Assembly (NCBI GenBank): GCA_029243025.1
Contig: JAQWSU010000015.1
Location: 1 to 64,000 of the forward strand
Length of the DNA: 64,000 nt
Reading direction: 5' to 3'
Origin: Pirellulaceae bacterium
Lineage (GTDB): Bacteria; Planctomycetota; Planctomycetia; Pirellulales; Pirellulaceae
Positions within the stretch are counted from its first letter, which is position 1. Every line of letters starts with the position of its first letter. This document shows, piece after piece, positions 48,308-55,906 of the stretch. The notes under the pieces were generated by a model. The model was not told where the DNA came from, ran no database searches, and worked only from the letters and a program-made list of their open reading frames with translations. A program made the position numbers and the translations under genes.

Positions 48308-48628
48308 GCACGAAACTTGGTAGGGGGCGGGACGCTCTACGGGGTGACTGCGTGTGGAATGTCGAACTGATCCGTAAGTTACACCGATGGCTTTCTCGAA
48401 CCACAGTGGTTGAACGTTAAGAAGTGGGACGAAATGAACTGCCTTTTGTTAAAAGAGCAAACAGGCGTTTGAGACGTTTTCTGAGCTAGTAGAAGATGCG
48501 CGCGAATCGACGCTTTGCGACTTCTTGACAGACGCGAACTTGTGGACCTAGAAGCGGTCTTCTTGAAGGTGCGGTCAGAAAAACTGGTCGCTGAGAAATG
48601 CTAATAAAAGGCAGTGGATACCCAACGC

Positions 48629-49354
48629 TCATTCGAAATCGTAACCGAAAAGCTCAATGTCTTTCCGATAGAGGTGGGCAACGCAGTCGATCGCTTCCTG
48701 GTTGTAGTATTCTTGGTAAGTTCGATACCTTGGCTTTTCCGCCGTGAAAGTGTTGTTGATCATGTTTTTCAGCAGCTTCTTGGCGGTTTTGGGACTAGCT
48801 TGCAAATTCGATTTGGCTAAGACATCGTTGCCTTTCGACTGGTTAGTGTGTGGCACCGGCGTCGGTGGGATGCCGATCTTCCTACAAACGAAATTGAAGT
48901 CGTCCTGGAGGTTTTCAAACCGGCCGACAAAGTCGACGTGTTGCTCTCCGCTGTCGGAAAAAATGTAATTGCTTTGTGGTCCCACAAACCAATTCTCATT
49001 TTTGAACACGTGATCCTGAAATACCCCCAACACGAAATCGTTAAACTCGTATCGTTCGTGGTAGTTGCGGTATTTATAGAAAGATAAGAGACGACTCCAT
49101 GGATTTCGTACAAAGGAAAACTTGTAATAGGAGTCGAATATCTCTTTTGAAATGTATTTGAAATCTACGTAATCTCTCGCCTTGAGGTGTGCAAGGTGGG
49201 TTGGTCCGAGTTTCGGGTTGTCATTTTTTCGTAGTAGTAGTGGAGCTCGGATCTCCCAGGTGAGGTTCAGCTTGTCCAGGAAAACACGCTCGATGCTTTG
49301 GCCGGCGTTTTTGGGTATGTGAACGAAAATGCATTTATAATGATGGCAAAGCAT
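48629..49354 (-). CDS. Sulfotransferase (carbohydrate sulfotransferase-like)
   Basis: The 241-residue protein has the PAPS 5'-phosphosulfate loop HIPKNAGQSIE (12-22) and the 3'-phosphate-binding segment FVRNPWSRLLSFY (81-93), the two signatures of the sulfotransferase-2 type. AAGG six bases before the ATG at 49354 supports the start. It has no signal peptide, so it is probably cytoplasmic or membrane-associated. Such enzymes transfer sulfate from PAPS to sugar hydroxyls of glycans or lipids. Placement among exported glycan-acting enzymes fits a role in making a sulfated surface glycan; the acceptor is unknown. No APS kinase or sulfurylase is nearby. Confidence 0.88.
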   Translation of the reverse strand: MLCHHYKCIFVHIPKNAGQSIERVFLDKLNLTWEIRAPLLLRKNDNPKLGPTHLAHLKARDYVDFKYISKEIFDSYYKFSFVRNPWSRLLSFYKYRNYHERYEFNDFVLGVFQDHVFKNENWFVGPQSNYIFSDSGEQHVDFVGRFENLQDDFNFVCRKIGIPPTPVPHTNQSKGNDVLAKSNLQASPKTAKKLLKNMINNTFTAEKPRYRTYQEYYNQEAIDCVAHLYRKDIELFGYDFE

Positions 49355-49447
49355 TTAACCTTTTTCCTCATCAGCCGTCTAGATCGTGTCACCGACTGTT
49401 TAGGAAATTCCAAACCTCGGCTCATGAGCCTACGTTATTTTTTCTAA

Positions 49448-49633
49448 ATGTCGGTTCTTCGCGGCACCGTTTTCGACATGAATCGGAGAAGTGCCGGAGG
49501 TTACTACCCAGCATTTGCTTGGGAAATTGTCGGGCCAGAAGGCTGGGAAGGCTCACGGTGGCAGCTCAAATCGTCTCACCGAGAAGCATTGCTGCGATTT
49601 CTCGATCTCGCAACAGATGGGGCGGCGGTTTAG
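49448..49633 (+). CDS. Possible small protein of 61 residues
   Basis: The frame contains WEIVGPEGWEGSRWQLKSS followed by HREALLRFLDLATDGAAV, which looks protein-like (a short beta section then a helix). I recognise no family. It is divergent from the sulfotransferase. There is no strong ribosome-binding site, so it may be a chance frame or a fragment. Confidence 0.35.
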   Translation: MSVLRGTVFDMNRRSAGGYYPAFAWEIVGPEGWEGSRWQLKSSHREALLRFLDLATDGAAV

Positions 49634-49996
49634 TTATTAAGATTGCTAGGGGGAAATGGAATCCCCGGATTTGCAGGAAAAACCGATCGTCGTAGTCGTT
49701 TGGTCGTGAATTGCAGTACGTGAAACGGCACCGTGCTTGGCACGAGCCAGGGCCTAACTTCCAAGAGACGCTGATTTGGTTCTTCGCGCAGCGAGAATTC
49801 GCTCGGGCGTTGCCTTCAGGATCGAGTCGCGATAAGCTTCCGAAGAGCTTGATTTTACTGTTCGTCGCTGTTAACGATTCGGGGAAATCCAAGTTTCCGC
49901 TGTGAAAGGCGGCGTGCCGTGCGGTTAACGTGAGTTAGCGGACGGAAACGTAGATTGAGAACCGTAAAGCACAGTTGCAACATCTGGAGTTTTTGA
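49634..49996. other. Intergenic region before the peroxiredoxin gene
   Basis: Frames on both strands (49711-49905 plus, 49566-49892 minus) overlap and show no motif. No RNA gene or repeat is seen. GGAG about eight bases before 49997 is the peroxiredoxin ribosome-binding site. Confidence 0.45.
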
Positions 49997-50455
49997 ATGG
50001 CCAAAATTTGTGTGGGTAACAAAGCGCCCGAATTCTCTGCAGTCACGACAGATGGCAATCGCGTGAGTCTCAACGACTTTTTAGGGGACAAGGCGCTCGT
50101 GCTGTTCTTCTATCCGCGCGATAATAGCCCCATCTGCACCAAAGAAGCATGTTCATTTCGTGATTCCTACGAACAATTTGTGCAGGCAGGAGCAGAAGTT
50201 ATCGGGGTGAGTAGTGATTCGACTGACAGTCACCAGGAATTTTCCAAGCAATATCAGTTGTCGTTTCCTTTGATCAGCGACTCTGACGGGACGCTTCGAA
50301 AACAGTTTGGCGTGCCAGCGACACTGGGGTTGCTGCCGGGACGAGTGACCTACGTGATCGATAAAGATGGCATAGTTCGATTAATCTTTTCAGCTCAGTT
50401 CGCTTCCGAGGAGCATGTGCGAAAAGCGCTTCAGGCTGTTGAGACGCATTCCTGA
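49997..50455 (+). CDS. bcp: Peroxiredoxin of the BCP / PrxQ type
   Basis: The 152-residue protein has the thioredoxin-fold peroxiredoxin core. FFYPRDNSPICTKEAC (37-52) carries the peroxidatic cysteine at 47 and a second cysteine at 52, the five-residue spacing of atypical two-cysteine PrxQ/BCP enzymes. The partner motif VIGVSSDS (73-80) is present, and GRVTYVIDKDGIVR is the usual C-terminal strand. These enzymes reduce hydrogen peroxide and organic peroxides with thioredoxin. Length matches the family and there is no signal peptide, so it is cytoplasmic. The start has GGAG eight bases upstream. It is transcribed alone; the next gene is convergent with a strong hairpin between. Confidence 0.93.
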   Translation: MAKICVGNKAPEFSAVTTDGNRVSLNDFLGDKALVLFFYPRDNSPICTKEACSFRDSYEQFVQAGAEVIGVSSDSTDSHQEFSKQYQLSFPLISDSDGTLRKQFGVPATLGLLPGRVTYVIDKDGIVRLIFSAQFASEEHVRKALQAVETHS

Positions 50456-50502
50456 TCGGCAGCCAAAGGCAACAAGCCGCTTGCCTTCTGGGCTGTCCGA
50501 TC
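50454..50502. terminator. Bidirectional hairpin terminator
   Basis: An imperfect inverted repeat of about 18 base pairs (GATCGGCAGCC-AAAGGCAA pairing with TTGCCTT-GGCTG-CCGATC, loop about eight bases) starts at the peroxiredoxin stop and ends 17 bases before the convergent FAD oxidoreductase stop. Position and stem length fit a shared terminator for both genes. Confidence 0.65.
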
Positions 50503-50518
50503 GCAAACGCAATCCCAA

Positions 50519-52126
50519 TCAAGGTTGCCATGCTAAGATTTGGCCGGCTTTCCGTAGACGCTGTTGAAGCTGGACGATATTCACATTCTGGACGGAAGTA
50601 TTGTTATCGATGGCCATGCAGGCGGCAGTTGCCGCAGATTGACCGAGCACCATGAAGACAGGTTCCATGCGGATGGATCCGTACGCGATATGAGATGCGG
50701 AGAGACAGACAGGAACGAGCAGATTGCTGCATTCTTCAATCCGCGGACGAATTGCTCGGTAGGCAATCGGGTAGGGAGGGAATCCGCCGACCTCGACATC
50801 GCCTTCATTCCAAACACGCGCGTTTTTTACATACCGCTGAACGTGGTGTGAGTCCATGGTGTATGCGGCTAAGCCGATCGAATCCTCGACGGTACGGGCG
50901 CCTTCGCAATTGTGTTGCGTCATTACGTATTCGGCGATCATCCGTCGTGCCTCGCGAATGTAAAGCTCGTAGGGCCACCCGCCGTTGTCGGTGAACTCAT
51001 CTTTGGTGAGGCCCCATTGTTTGACTTCGGTTTGAACGTTAGGGGGCACACGCGGGTCATTCGCCAGAAACCACATCAGTCCCTGCTGGTAGTCGATGTG
51101 TTCCTGGATGATGTTCTCTCGGGTTGCGTAATCACCGTCAGGATAGTCGTAGTTCATGCCGATGTTGTCGGTGGCAAATGCTCCCTTATTGTTGGTGTCG
51201 GTTTTCTGGTTTGGCATCGCCTTGGAGAGGTTTAATACGGTCCAGTGTCCTGTCTTTAGATATCGCAGAAGCAATTCGTATCGAAGCGACTCGTAAGCTT
51301 TGGGCTGAGGGAAGGGCTGGCGATTGTTGGGTGCGTTCGTGAGACACATCCGAAAGCAGTAAGCCTGCACACGATGGTCGCCGCTACCTTCTTCGCCAGG
51401 TTGACCCGGATGGATCCCCGGCAACAATCCGCTTTTGGCGTCGCCCTTCACGATGTAGGGGTCGATGGCGGTCGCGAATTGGTGATATTTTGCGTTCTCT
51501 GTCTGAACACCATTTAGACTCTCTTCGTAAACGACGTTGGCTTCGCGTCCTACGTGATAGCTGACCCCCGCCTTGGCCATCAAATCCCCTTCGTAGGTGG
51601 CGTCGATAAACATACTTGCCGCGAACCGACGACCACTTTCCATGGTGATGGCAAGTATGCGGCCGTTCTGCTTTTCGACCCCATCCGTTAGGTCGAGTCG
51701 TTCATTGAGGATCACGACAACACCTGCTTCTTGCAACATATCGTTGAAAGTCTTTTCCGCGACATGCGGTTCGAATGTCCAGGCTTCCTGATTGCCGTAG
51801 TGCTTGCCGAGGCGTTGGTAGAATTCTCGTGAAATGCCTCCGATAGCCTTCTTATTGCCGATGTCTGTGGCGCCCAGGCCGCTCGACGTCATTCCGCCTA
51901 AATGTTTGCCAGGGTGGATGATCAGCGCCGTTTTTCCCATTCGTGTTGCTTGAACGGCAGCAGTCGTTCCGGCAGAAGTGCCCCCATAAATGACCAAATC
52001 GTAGCTTTCATTGCAGCAAGACGGATGGTAATCGTCGGCGCGAAGCGGATTAACAGGAAGCCAGCAAATCAATAAGAAGATCCACGTTCCCAGTCCGGCG
52101 GATTGGTTGTCAGCTGTGTTGCTCAA
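50519..52126 (-). CDS. Exported FAD-dependent oxidoreductase
   Basis: The 535-residue protein has a hydrophobic N-terminal segment (about 11-29), probably a signal peptide, then the dinucleotide-binding strand YDLVIYGGTSAGTTAA (42-57). GGMTSSGLGATD follows, and ATYEGDLMAKAGV is typical of the FAD_oxidored (PF12831) family. The C-terminal part includes DSHHVQRY and RMEPVFMVLGQSAATAA. Many planctomycete members are exported and lie in glycan or sulfatase loci; the reaction is usually unknown. The protein at 55907 shows the same family layout with a different C-terminus. Flavin loading before export would suggest the Tat route, but no twin-arginine motif is visible. Confidence 0.85.
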   Translation of the reverse strand: MSNTADNQSAGLGTWIFLLICWLPVNPLRADDYHPSCCNESYDLVIYGGTSAGTTAAVQATRMGKTALIIHPGKHLGGMTSSGLGATDIGNKKAIGGISREFYQRLGKHYGNQEAWTFEPHVAEKTFNDMLQEAGVVVILNERLDLTDGVEKQNGRILAITMESGRRFAASMFIDATYEGDLMAKAGVSYHVGREANVVYEESLNGVQTENAKYHQFATAIDPYIVKGDAKSGLLPGIHPGQPGEEGSGDHRVQAYCFRMCLTNAPNNRQPFPQPKAYESLRYELLLRYLKTGHWTVLNLSKAMPNQKTDTNNKGAFATDNIGMNYDYPDGDYATRENIIQEHIDYQQGLMWFLANDPRVPPNVQTEVKQWGLTKDEFTDNGGWPYELYIREARRMIAEYVMTQHNCEGARTVEDSIGLAAYTMDSHHVQRYVKNARVWNEGDVEVGGFPPYPIAYRAIRPRIEECSNLLVPVCLSASHIAYGSIRMEPVFMVLGQSAATAACMAIDNNTSVQNVNIVQLQQRLRKAGQILAWQP

Positions 52127-52138
52127 TGTGTTGCTCGC

Positions 52139-52166
52139 TTTCGGTGAATCGATTTCGGTGAATCGA
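52139..52166. repeat. 14-bp tandem duplication upstream of the FAD oxidoreductase
   Basis: TTTCGGTGAATCGA occurs twice in tandem, immediately upstream (minus strand) of the FAD oxidoreductase start, within its likely leader. Confidence 0.85.
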
Positions 52167-52785
52167 TTTCAAGTTTTTTTATCCTAGTTATCTTTTTCGG
52201 AATGAGCAATTACAGCGGCAATCCACGTCGCCAGGTTAGCAGTAAGCATAAGTCGTCACGGTCAGCAACTTAATAGTCTGCAACTTGATTTTTTTCACAG
52301 CAGTTGCGAAAACATTGCATCGTGAAATTTTTTCGAACAGCGATTTCGAACAGCGATTTCGAACAGCGATACGGTGTCGTAGTTGTCTCGCCGTCAACGA
52401 GCCTGCTCGTGTGTTTCGATTTCAATCAATTGGGTACGGATGAGCACGAAAAGCTCGTCATTTTCACTAGTGTACTTTAGACTGGTAGCACAAGAAGCCG
52501 TGCCGGCAGTTGAATTGGGATCCGCGTCAAGCCAAGGCTTTATTGTTCCAATCCTGTCCTTGCGCGAGGGGGTTGGGGTAAGGATGCGGTGGATTTGTGG
52601 CGGTGAAGCTGGGAATGGTTGAGGAGTGCTTGGTGGAAATCGCCTTGGAGCCGAGCGAGTTGCAATTTGCGAGATTTTGTCCACGCAGTAGGGTTGCAAT
52701 AGCGAAGCGAGTTCGATGCGATACGGATCGTTGTTTCGTCGTTGTTCGAGAGAAAGAGCTACTTCTTAGAGCCTTAAGGCGTGTG
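52167..52785. other. Divergent intergenic region with short tandem repeats
   Basis: About 620 bases between the FAD oxidoreductase and esterase genes. It contains the 13-bp repeat at 52332-52370 and no convincing gene. The plus-strand frame starting at 52597 is only the upstream extension of the esterase frame. Confidence 0.5.
52332..52370. repeat. 13-bp tandem repeat, three copies
   Basis: TTCGAACAGCGAT is repeated three times without interruption. TTCGAA is palindromic, so each copy holds a small two-fold centre. It could be slippage DNA or a protein-binding array. Confidence 0.85.
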
Positions 52786-53556
52786 ATGAATTACCAGCAA
52801 ATAATGAAGACTTTTGTCTGTGTTAGCTTGATGTTATGTGGAGGAAATGCAGTTGGGAGAGAGCGTTGGACTGATCGCTATGAACCACTTGTTTTTGAAG
52901 GAATGCCGTGTCGGCTGATGAAGCCGATCGACTTCGCTGCGAAGCAGAGTTTTCCAGTGATTATTTCGTTGCATGGGGCCGGCGGTACGGGGGTCGATAA
53001 TATGAGGAATTTGAGGGATTGGAATCGGCAATTGGCGGAGAAGAAACGTCGTGAAGAATTTCCAGCCTATGTGGTGGCGCCTCAATCCAAAGGCATGTGG
53101 AACGTTGATCATCTGAAGAAAATAAAGTCGTTGATCAAAACACTTCCGCAAGTGGATATGAAAAGGATCTACATTATGGGGCATTCGATGGGTGGGCATG
53201 GGGCTTACATTCTCATTCAGATCGATCCGGAATATTTTGCTGCGGCTGCACCTTCGGCAGGGAGTGGGCGCACGCGGACAAAGGATTTTATTGATGCGGC
53301 GAAGATCAGTGATCTTCCCATCTGGGCCTTTCATGGTGACAAAGACAGAGTCTGTCCGATTGAAAAAGACCAAAAAGTTTTCGATGAAATCAAGGCGTTA
53401 GGCGGCAAGATGAAATTAACGACCTGGGTCGGAGACAAACACGGTGTGTCGGGGAAAATGATTGTTGGGGCCGAGAATGGAAGGACCCAATTGAGCAGCG
53501 AACGCTGTGATGCGGAAGCCGATTTTATGACATGGCTGTTTTTGCAGTCACGTTAG
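52786..53556 (+). CDS. Secreted alpha/beta-hydrolase (esterase / PHB-depolymerase-like)
   Basis: The ATG at 52786 (AAGG upstream) is preferred; an ATG at 52804 would give a slightly shorter signal peptide. The 256-residue product has a signal peptide (about 1-22). HGAGG (63-67) is the oxyanion loop, GHSMGG (132-137) holds the nucleophile Ser134, HGDKDRVCP has Asp187 and GDKHG has His219, so the catalytic triad is complete. Size and motifs match secreted esterases of the carbohydrate esterase 1 / depolymerase type. A role in removing acyl or feruloyl-like esters from glycans is inferred from its neighbours. Confidence 0.85.
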   Translation: MNYQQIMKTFVCVSLMLCGGNAVGRERWTDRYEPLVFEGMPCRLMKPIDFAAKQSFPVIISLHGAGGTGVDNMRNLRDWNRQLAEKKRREEFPAYVVAPQSKGMWNVDHLKKIKSLIKTLPQVDMKRIYIMGHSMGGHGAYILIQIDPEYFAAAAPSAGSGRTRTKDFIDAAKISDLPIWAFHGDKDRVCPIEKDQKVFDEIKALGGKMKLTTWVGDKHGVSGKMIVGAENGRTQLSSERCDAEADFMTWLFLQSR

Positions 53557-53697
53557 GTGAGGTGGAGTTCAAGACCGTTGATCGCGATATTGGTGAGTGG
53601 CCTTGGGCCGTGGGGTTTTCCGAATGTATTCTGCTGTTTCCAGGAACGCAGTCTGTGAAATAACAGGTGGTCATTCCGGTCGGCGCAAACGTTTGGG

Positions 53698-55827
53698 CTA
53701 TTCCCAGAACAGATCATCAAACCGTATCGCATGAATTTCAGCCTCGCCCTCTAAATCGAATCGAAATGTGACGGGCCTGGATACATATTCATGAAGTTGG
53801 AGTGTCGACGGCCAAGTGACGGGTTCTTTGATCTTCCGTCCGCCCTTAAGAGTTTGGCTCGTTGCGAGTAGTTTGCCATCAGCATCAAGGATTGAAACAG
53901 TTAAATTACCGGAAGATACATCACAGCTGATTTTCATCTTTTCACTCGGCAGACTTATTTGATGCGACAGGATGTGCCCCTTGTTGCCGGTGTCCTTTAG
54001 TTTGTAGGCGGTTTGGACAGCGTTCCTGCTCTCGTCGCTGATATTAAAAGCAGTGGCATTGTCTGTGGATTTGATGAATGGCGGAGTTTGCTTCAACAGG
54101 TAATCGTTTCTCGGTGGCAAAACGAATCGCTGATCCGAGGCATCCAATGCGGCAGTGTTGGCCGCCCTTTCATCAATCGACGCATCGTCAAAACTGATAT
54201 CGAAAATCTCTGCATCTCCTTCGAGTATGAATTGAAGCGATGATTTTTTGCCGACCCATTGGTCAATTGGTCCATCCTGCCAAGGTACCGGTTGGTCGAC
54301 CGCGAGAGGGCCAGATAAGGCATGACTGTCACGGACCCGTGCTCCGCTCTCATCGAGGATCCAGACAAAGAGTTTGCCGTGAGGCGCATGGTAGCTAACT
54401 TTCATCTTGGCGGACGGCAGAATCATTGGGTGGGTGGCGACGTGCCCTTTGGCATGATCTTGCGTAAGTCGAAATCCTTTGGATCCATCTTTAAGTCCTG
54501 GTTTTTCCGAAGTGAAAGGCTCGGCGTTTTCCGCTGACTTGTAAAGGTCCGGGTCCGAAAAGCGATACTCCGCTCGTTGGCTTAGAAGAACGTTCGAATC
54601 TTCCGTCTTCAACAGCCAAGCCAAGTTGAAGCGGGCCATCCAATCTTTACCGCTTAGCAAATAGATAAAACCTTCACTGGGAGTGCCTGTTCTGCCTTGG
54701 GTCATCCAGGTGTAGTTACCCGGACCTCGCTTGATCAGTCGGTTGTGCGGCCAAGTGTTTCCACCATCAAAGCTAATCCAAACCCTGATGTTACTACGTT
54801 TGGGCAGGTTGGGATCGGGTGAACTAAATAACAGGATGTCGCGGTCATCACGTTTGAGTCTCAATAATCCGGCCTTGCAGCCATACTGGTCCGGAGGCCC
54901 GTCAAATAGTTCATCGTCTTGCCGCAGATCTCGCCAGGTTTCACCACTATCATCGCTGTACGCAATCCAGCGATTGCCGGTCCTGGTGTGCGTACGCGAA
55001 TTGAGGTAGATGGTGCCGTCGTTTAGCTCGACTAATCCTGATTCCCCGGTTCCATCTAACGGAAAGGGATCGCTGGCTTTCCAGCTTTTTCCATGGTCAT
55101 CGCTGTAGATGGCGTTGGTGTAACCTTTTCCTTCCTCTTGCTTGTTGTAATTCACCATAACGCGAGATGGAACCAGCAGGCGTCCCTTGTGCTTCCCGTG
55201 TTGGATATTGATGCCCGGGTCACAAGCGGCGTTGGGGATCGAGAGAAAGCCGTTTACATCTTTCGCGAAGTCGACTTTCTCGAGACTCCAGCTCTTGCCG
55301 TGGTCTTTGCTTTTATACATGAGGGGTGCGGGATAGAGTGCCGTCAGGAAAAACATGATCTCCCCGGTGTCTTCGTCGACAACCGTTGTTCCGAGCGTGG
55401 CGAAGCTGTGGTGTTTGTCCCTGCCCCAGCCCTTTCCGTCGTAGGGGCCGATACCGAGTGCTTTCCAATCGAGATCGATTCGTTTGCCGATCAGTTGATG
55501 ATCGGACCAAGTTGCCCCACCATCGACGGAACGCTTCAGATAGATTTTGCTTCCTCGTCGCTTGTCCGGATGCGGATCTCCTTGAAGACTGAATAGCAAT
55601 ACGGTGCCGTCCATGGCAACATTCAGATTGCCATAAACATTGTCTTCCTGCCATAACTCGAAAATGGGTTCATTGCCGGGCGAGCTGATGGGCTCGGCTG
55701 CAGGCAGGTTGATCGATGGCAGGAACGCCCACGCCAAACCTAGGAAGCGACAGATGGTCATCCACCACACTCGTGTCTGAAACGGCCGAATGTTCGGTTC
55801 GATCGAGGTAATTGTTGGGAACTGCAT
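53698..55827 (-). CDS. Large sialidase-like protein with two C-terminal repeat domains
   Basis: The frame is open to a TTG at 55884; the ATG at 55827 is chosen, giving 709 residues, and an ATG at 55761 (start of MTICRFLGLAWAF) is also possible. A signal-like segment ends at NLPAAEP. Asp-boxes include SVDGGATW, SKDHGKSW, SDDHGKSW, SDDSGETW and SFDGGNTW, matching the sialidase superfamily and the smaller protein at 46298 (shared YTNAIYSDD, GTGE, DGTIYLNSR). After the propeller come two copies of a ~125-residue beta domain, beginning KGHVATHP and KGHILSHQ and both ending with EGxAEI then a DD pair. These may be carbohydrate-binding. The sugar released is unknown. Confidence 0.85.
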   Translation of the reverse strand: MQFPTITSIEPNIRPFQTRVWWMTICRFLGLAWAFLPSINLPAAEPISSPGNEPIFELWQEDNVYGNLNVAMDGTVLLFSLQGDPHPDKRRGSKIYLKRSVDGGATWSDHQLIGKRIDLDWKALGIGPYDGKGWGRDKHHSFATLGTTVVDEDTGEIMFFLTALYPAPLMYKSKDHGKSWSLEKVDFAKDVNGFLSIPNAACDPGINIQHGKHKGRLLVPSRVMVNYNKQEEGKGYTNAIYSDDHGKSWKASDPFPLDGTGESGLVELNDGTIYLNSRTHTRTGNRWIAYSDDSGETWRDLRQDDELFDGPPDQYGCKAGLLRLKRDDRDILLFSSPDPNLPKRSNIRVWISFDGGNTWPHNRLIKRGPGNYTWMTQGRTGTPSEGFIYLLSGKDWMARFNLAWLLKTEDSNVLLSQRAEYRFSDPDLYKSAENAEPFTSEKPGLKDGSKGFRLTQDHAKGHVATHPMILPSAKMKVSYHAPHGKLFVWILDESGARVRDSHALSGPLAVDQPVPWQDGPIDQWVGKKSSLQFILEGDAEIFDISFDDASIDERAANTAALDASDQRFVLPPRNDYLLKQTPPFIKSTDNATAFNISDESRNAVQTAYKLKDTGNKGHILSHQISLPSEKMKISCDVSSGNLTVSILDADGKLLATSQTLKGGRKIKEPVTWPSTLQLHEYVSRPVTFRFDLEGEAEIHAIRFDDLFWE

Positions 55828-55906
55828 GGCTTGTGTTTTCGTTTCAATCGAGGTGACGATTTCGACGTTTCCGTATTTGCGCAAGCGGAATATGAAGGGC
55901 TTTTGT

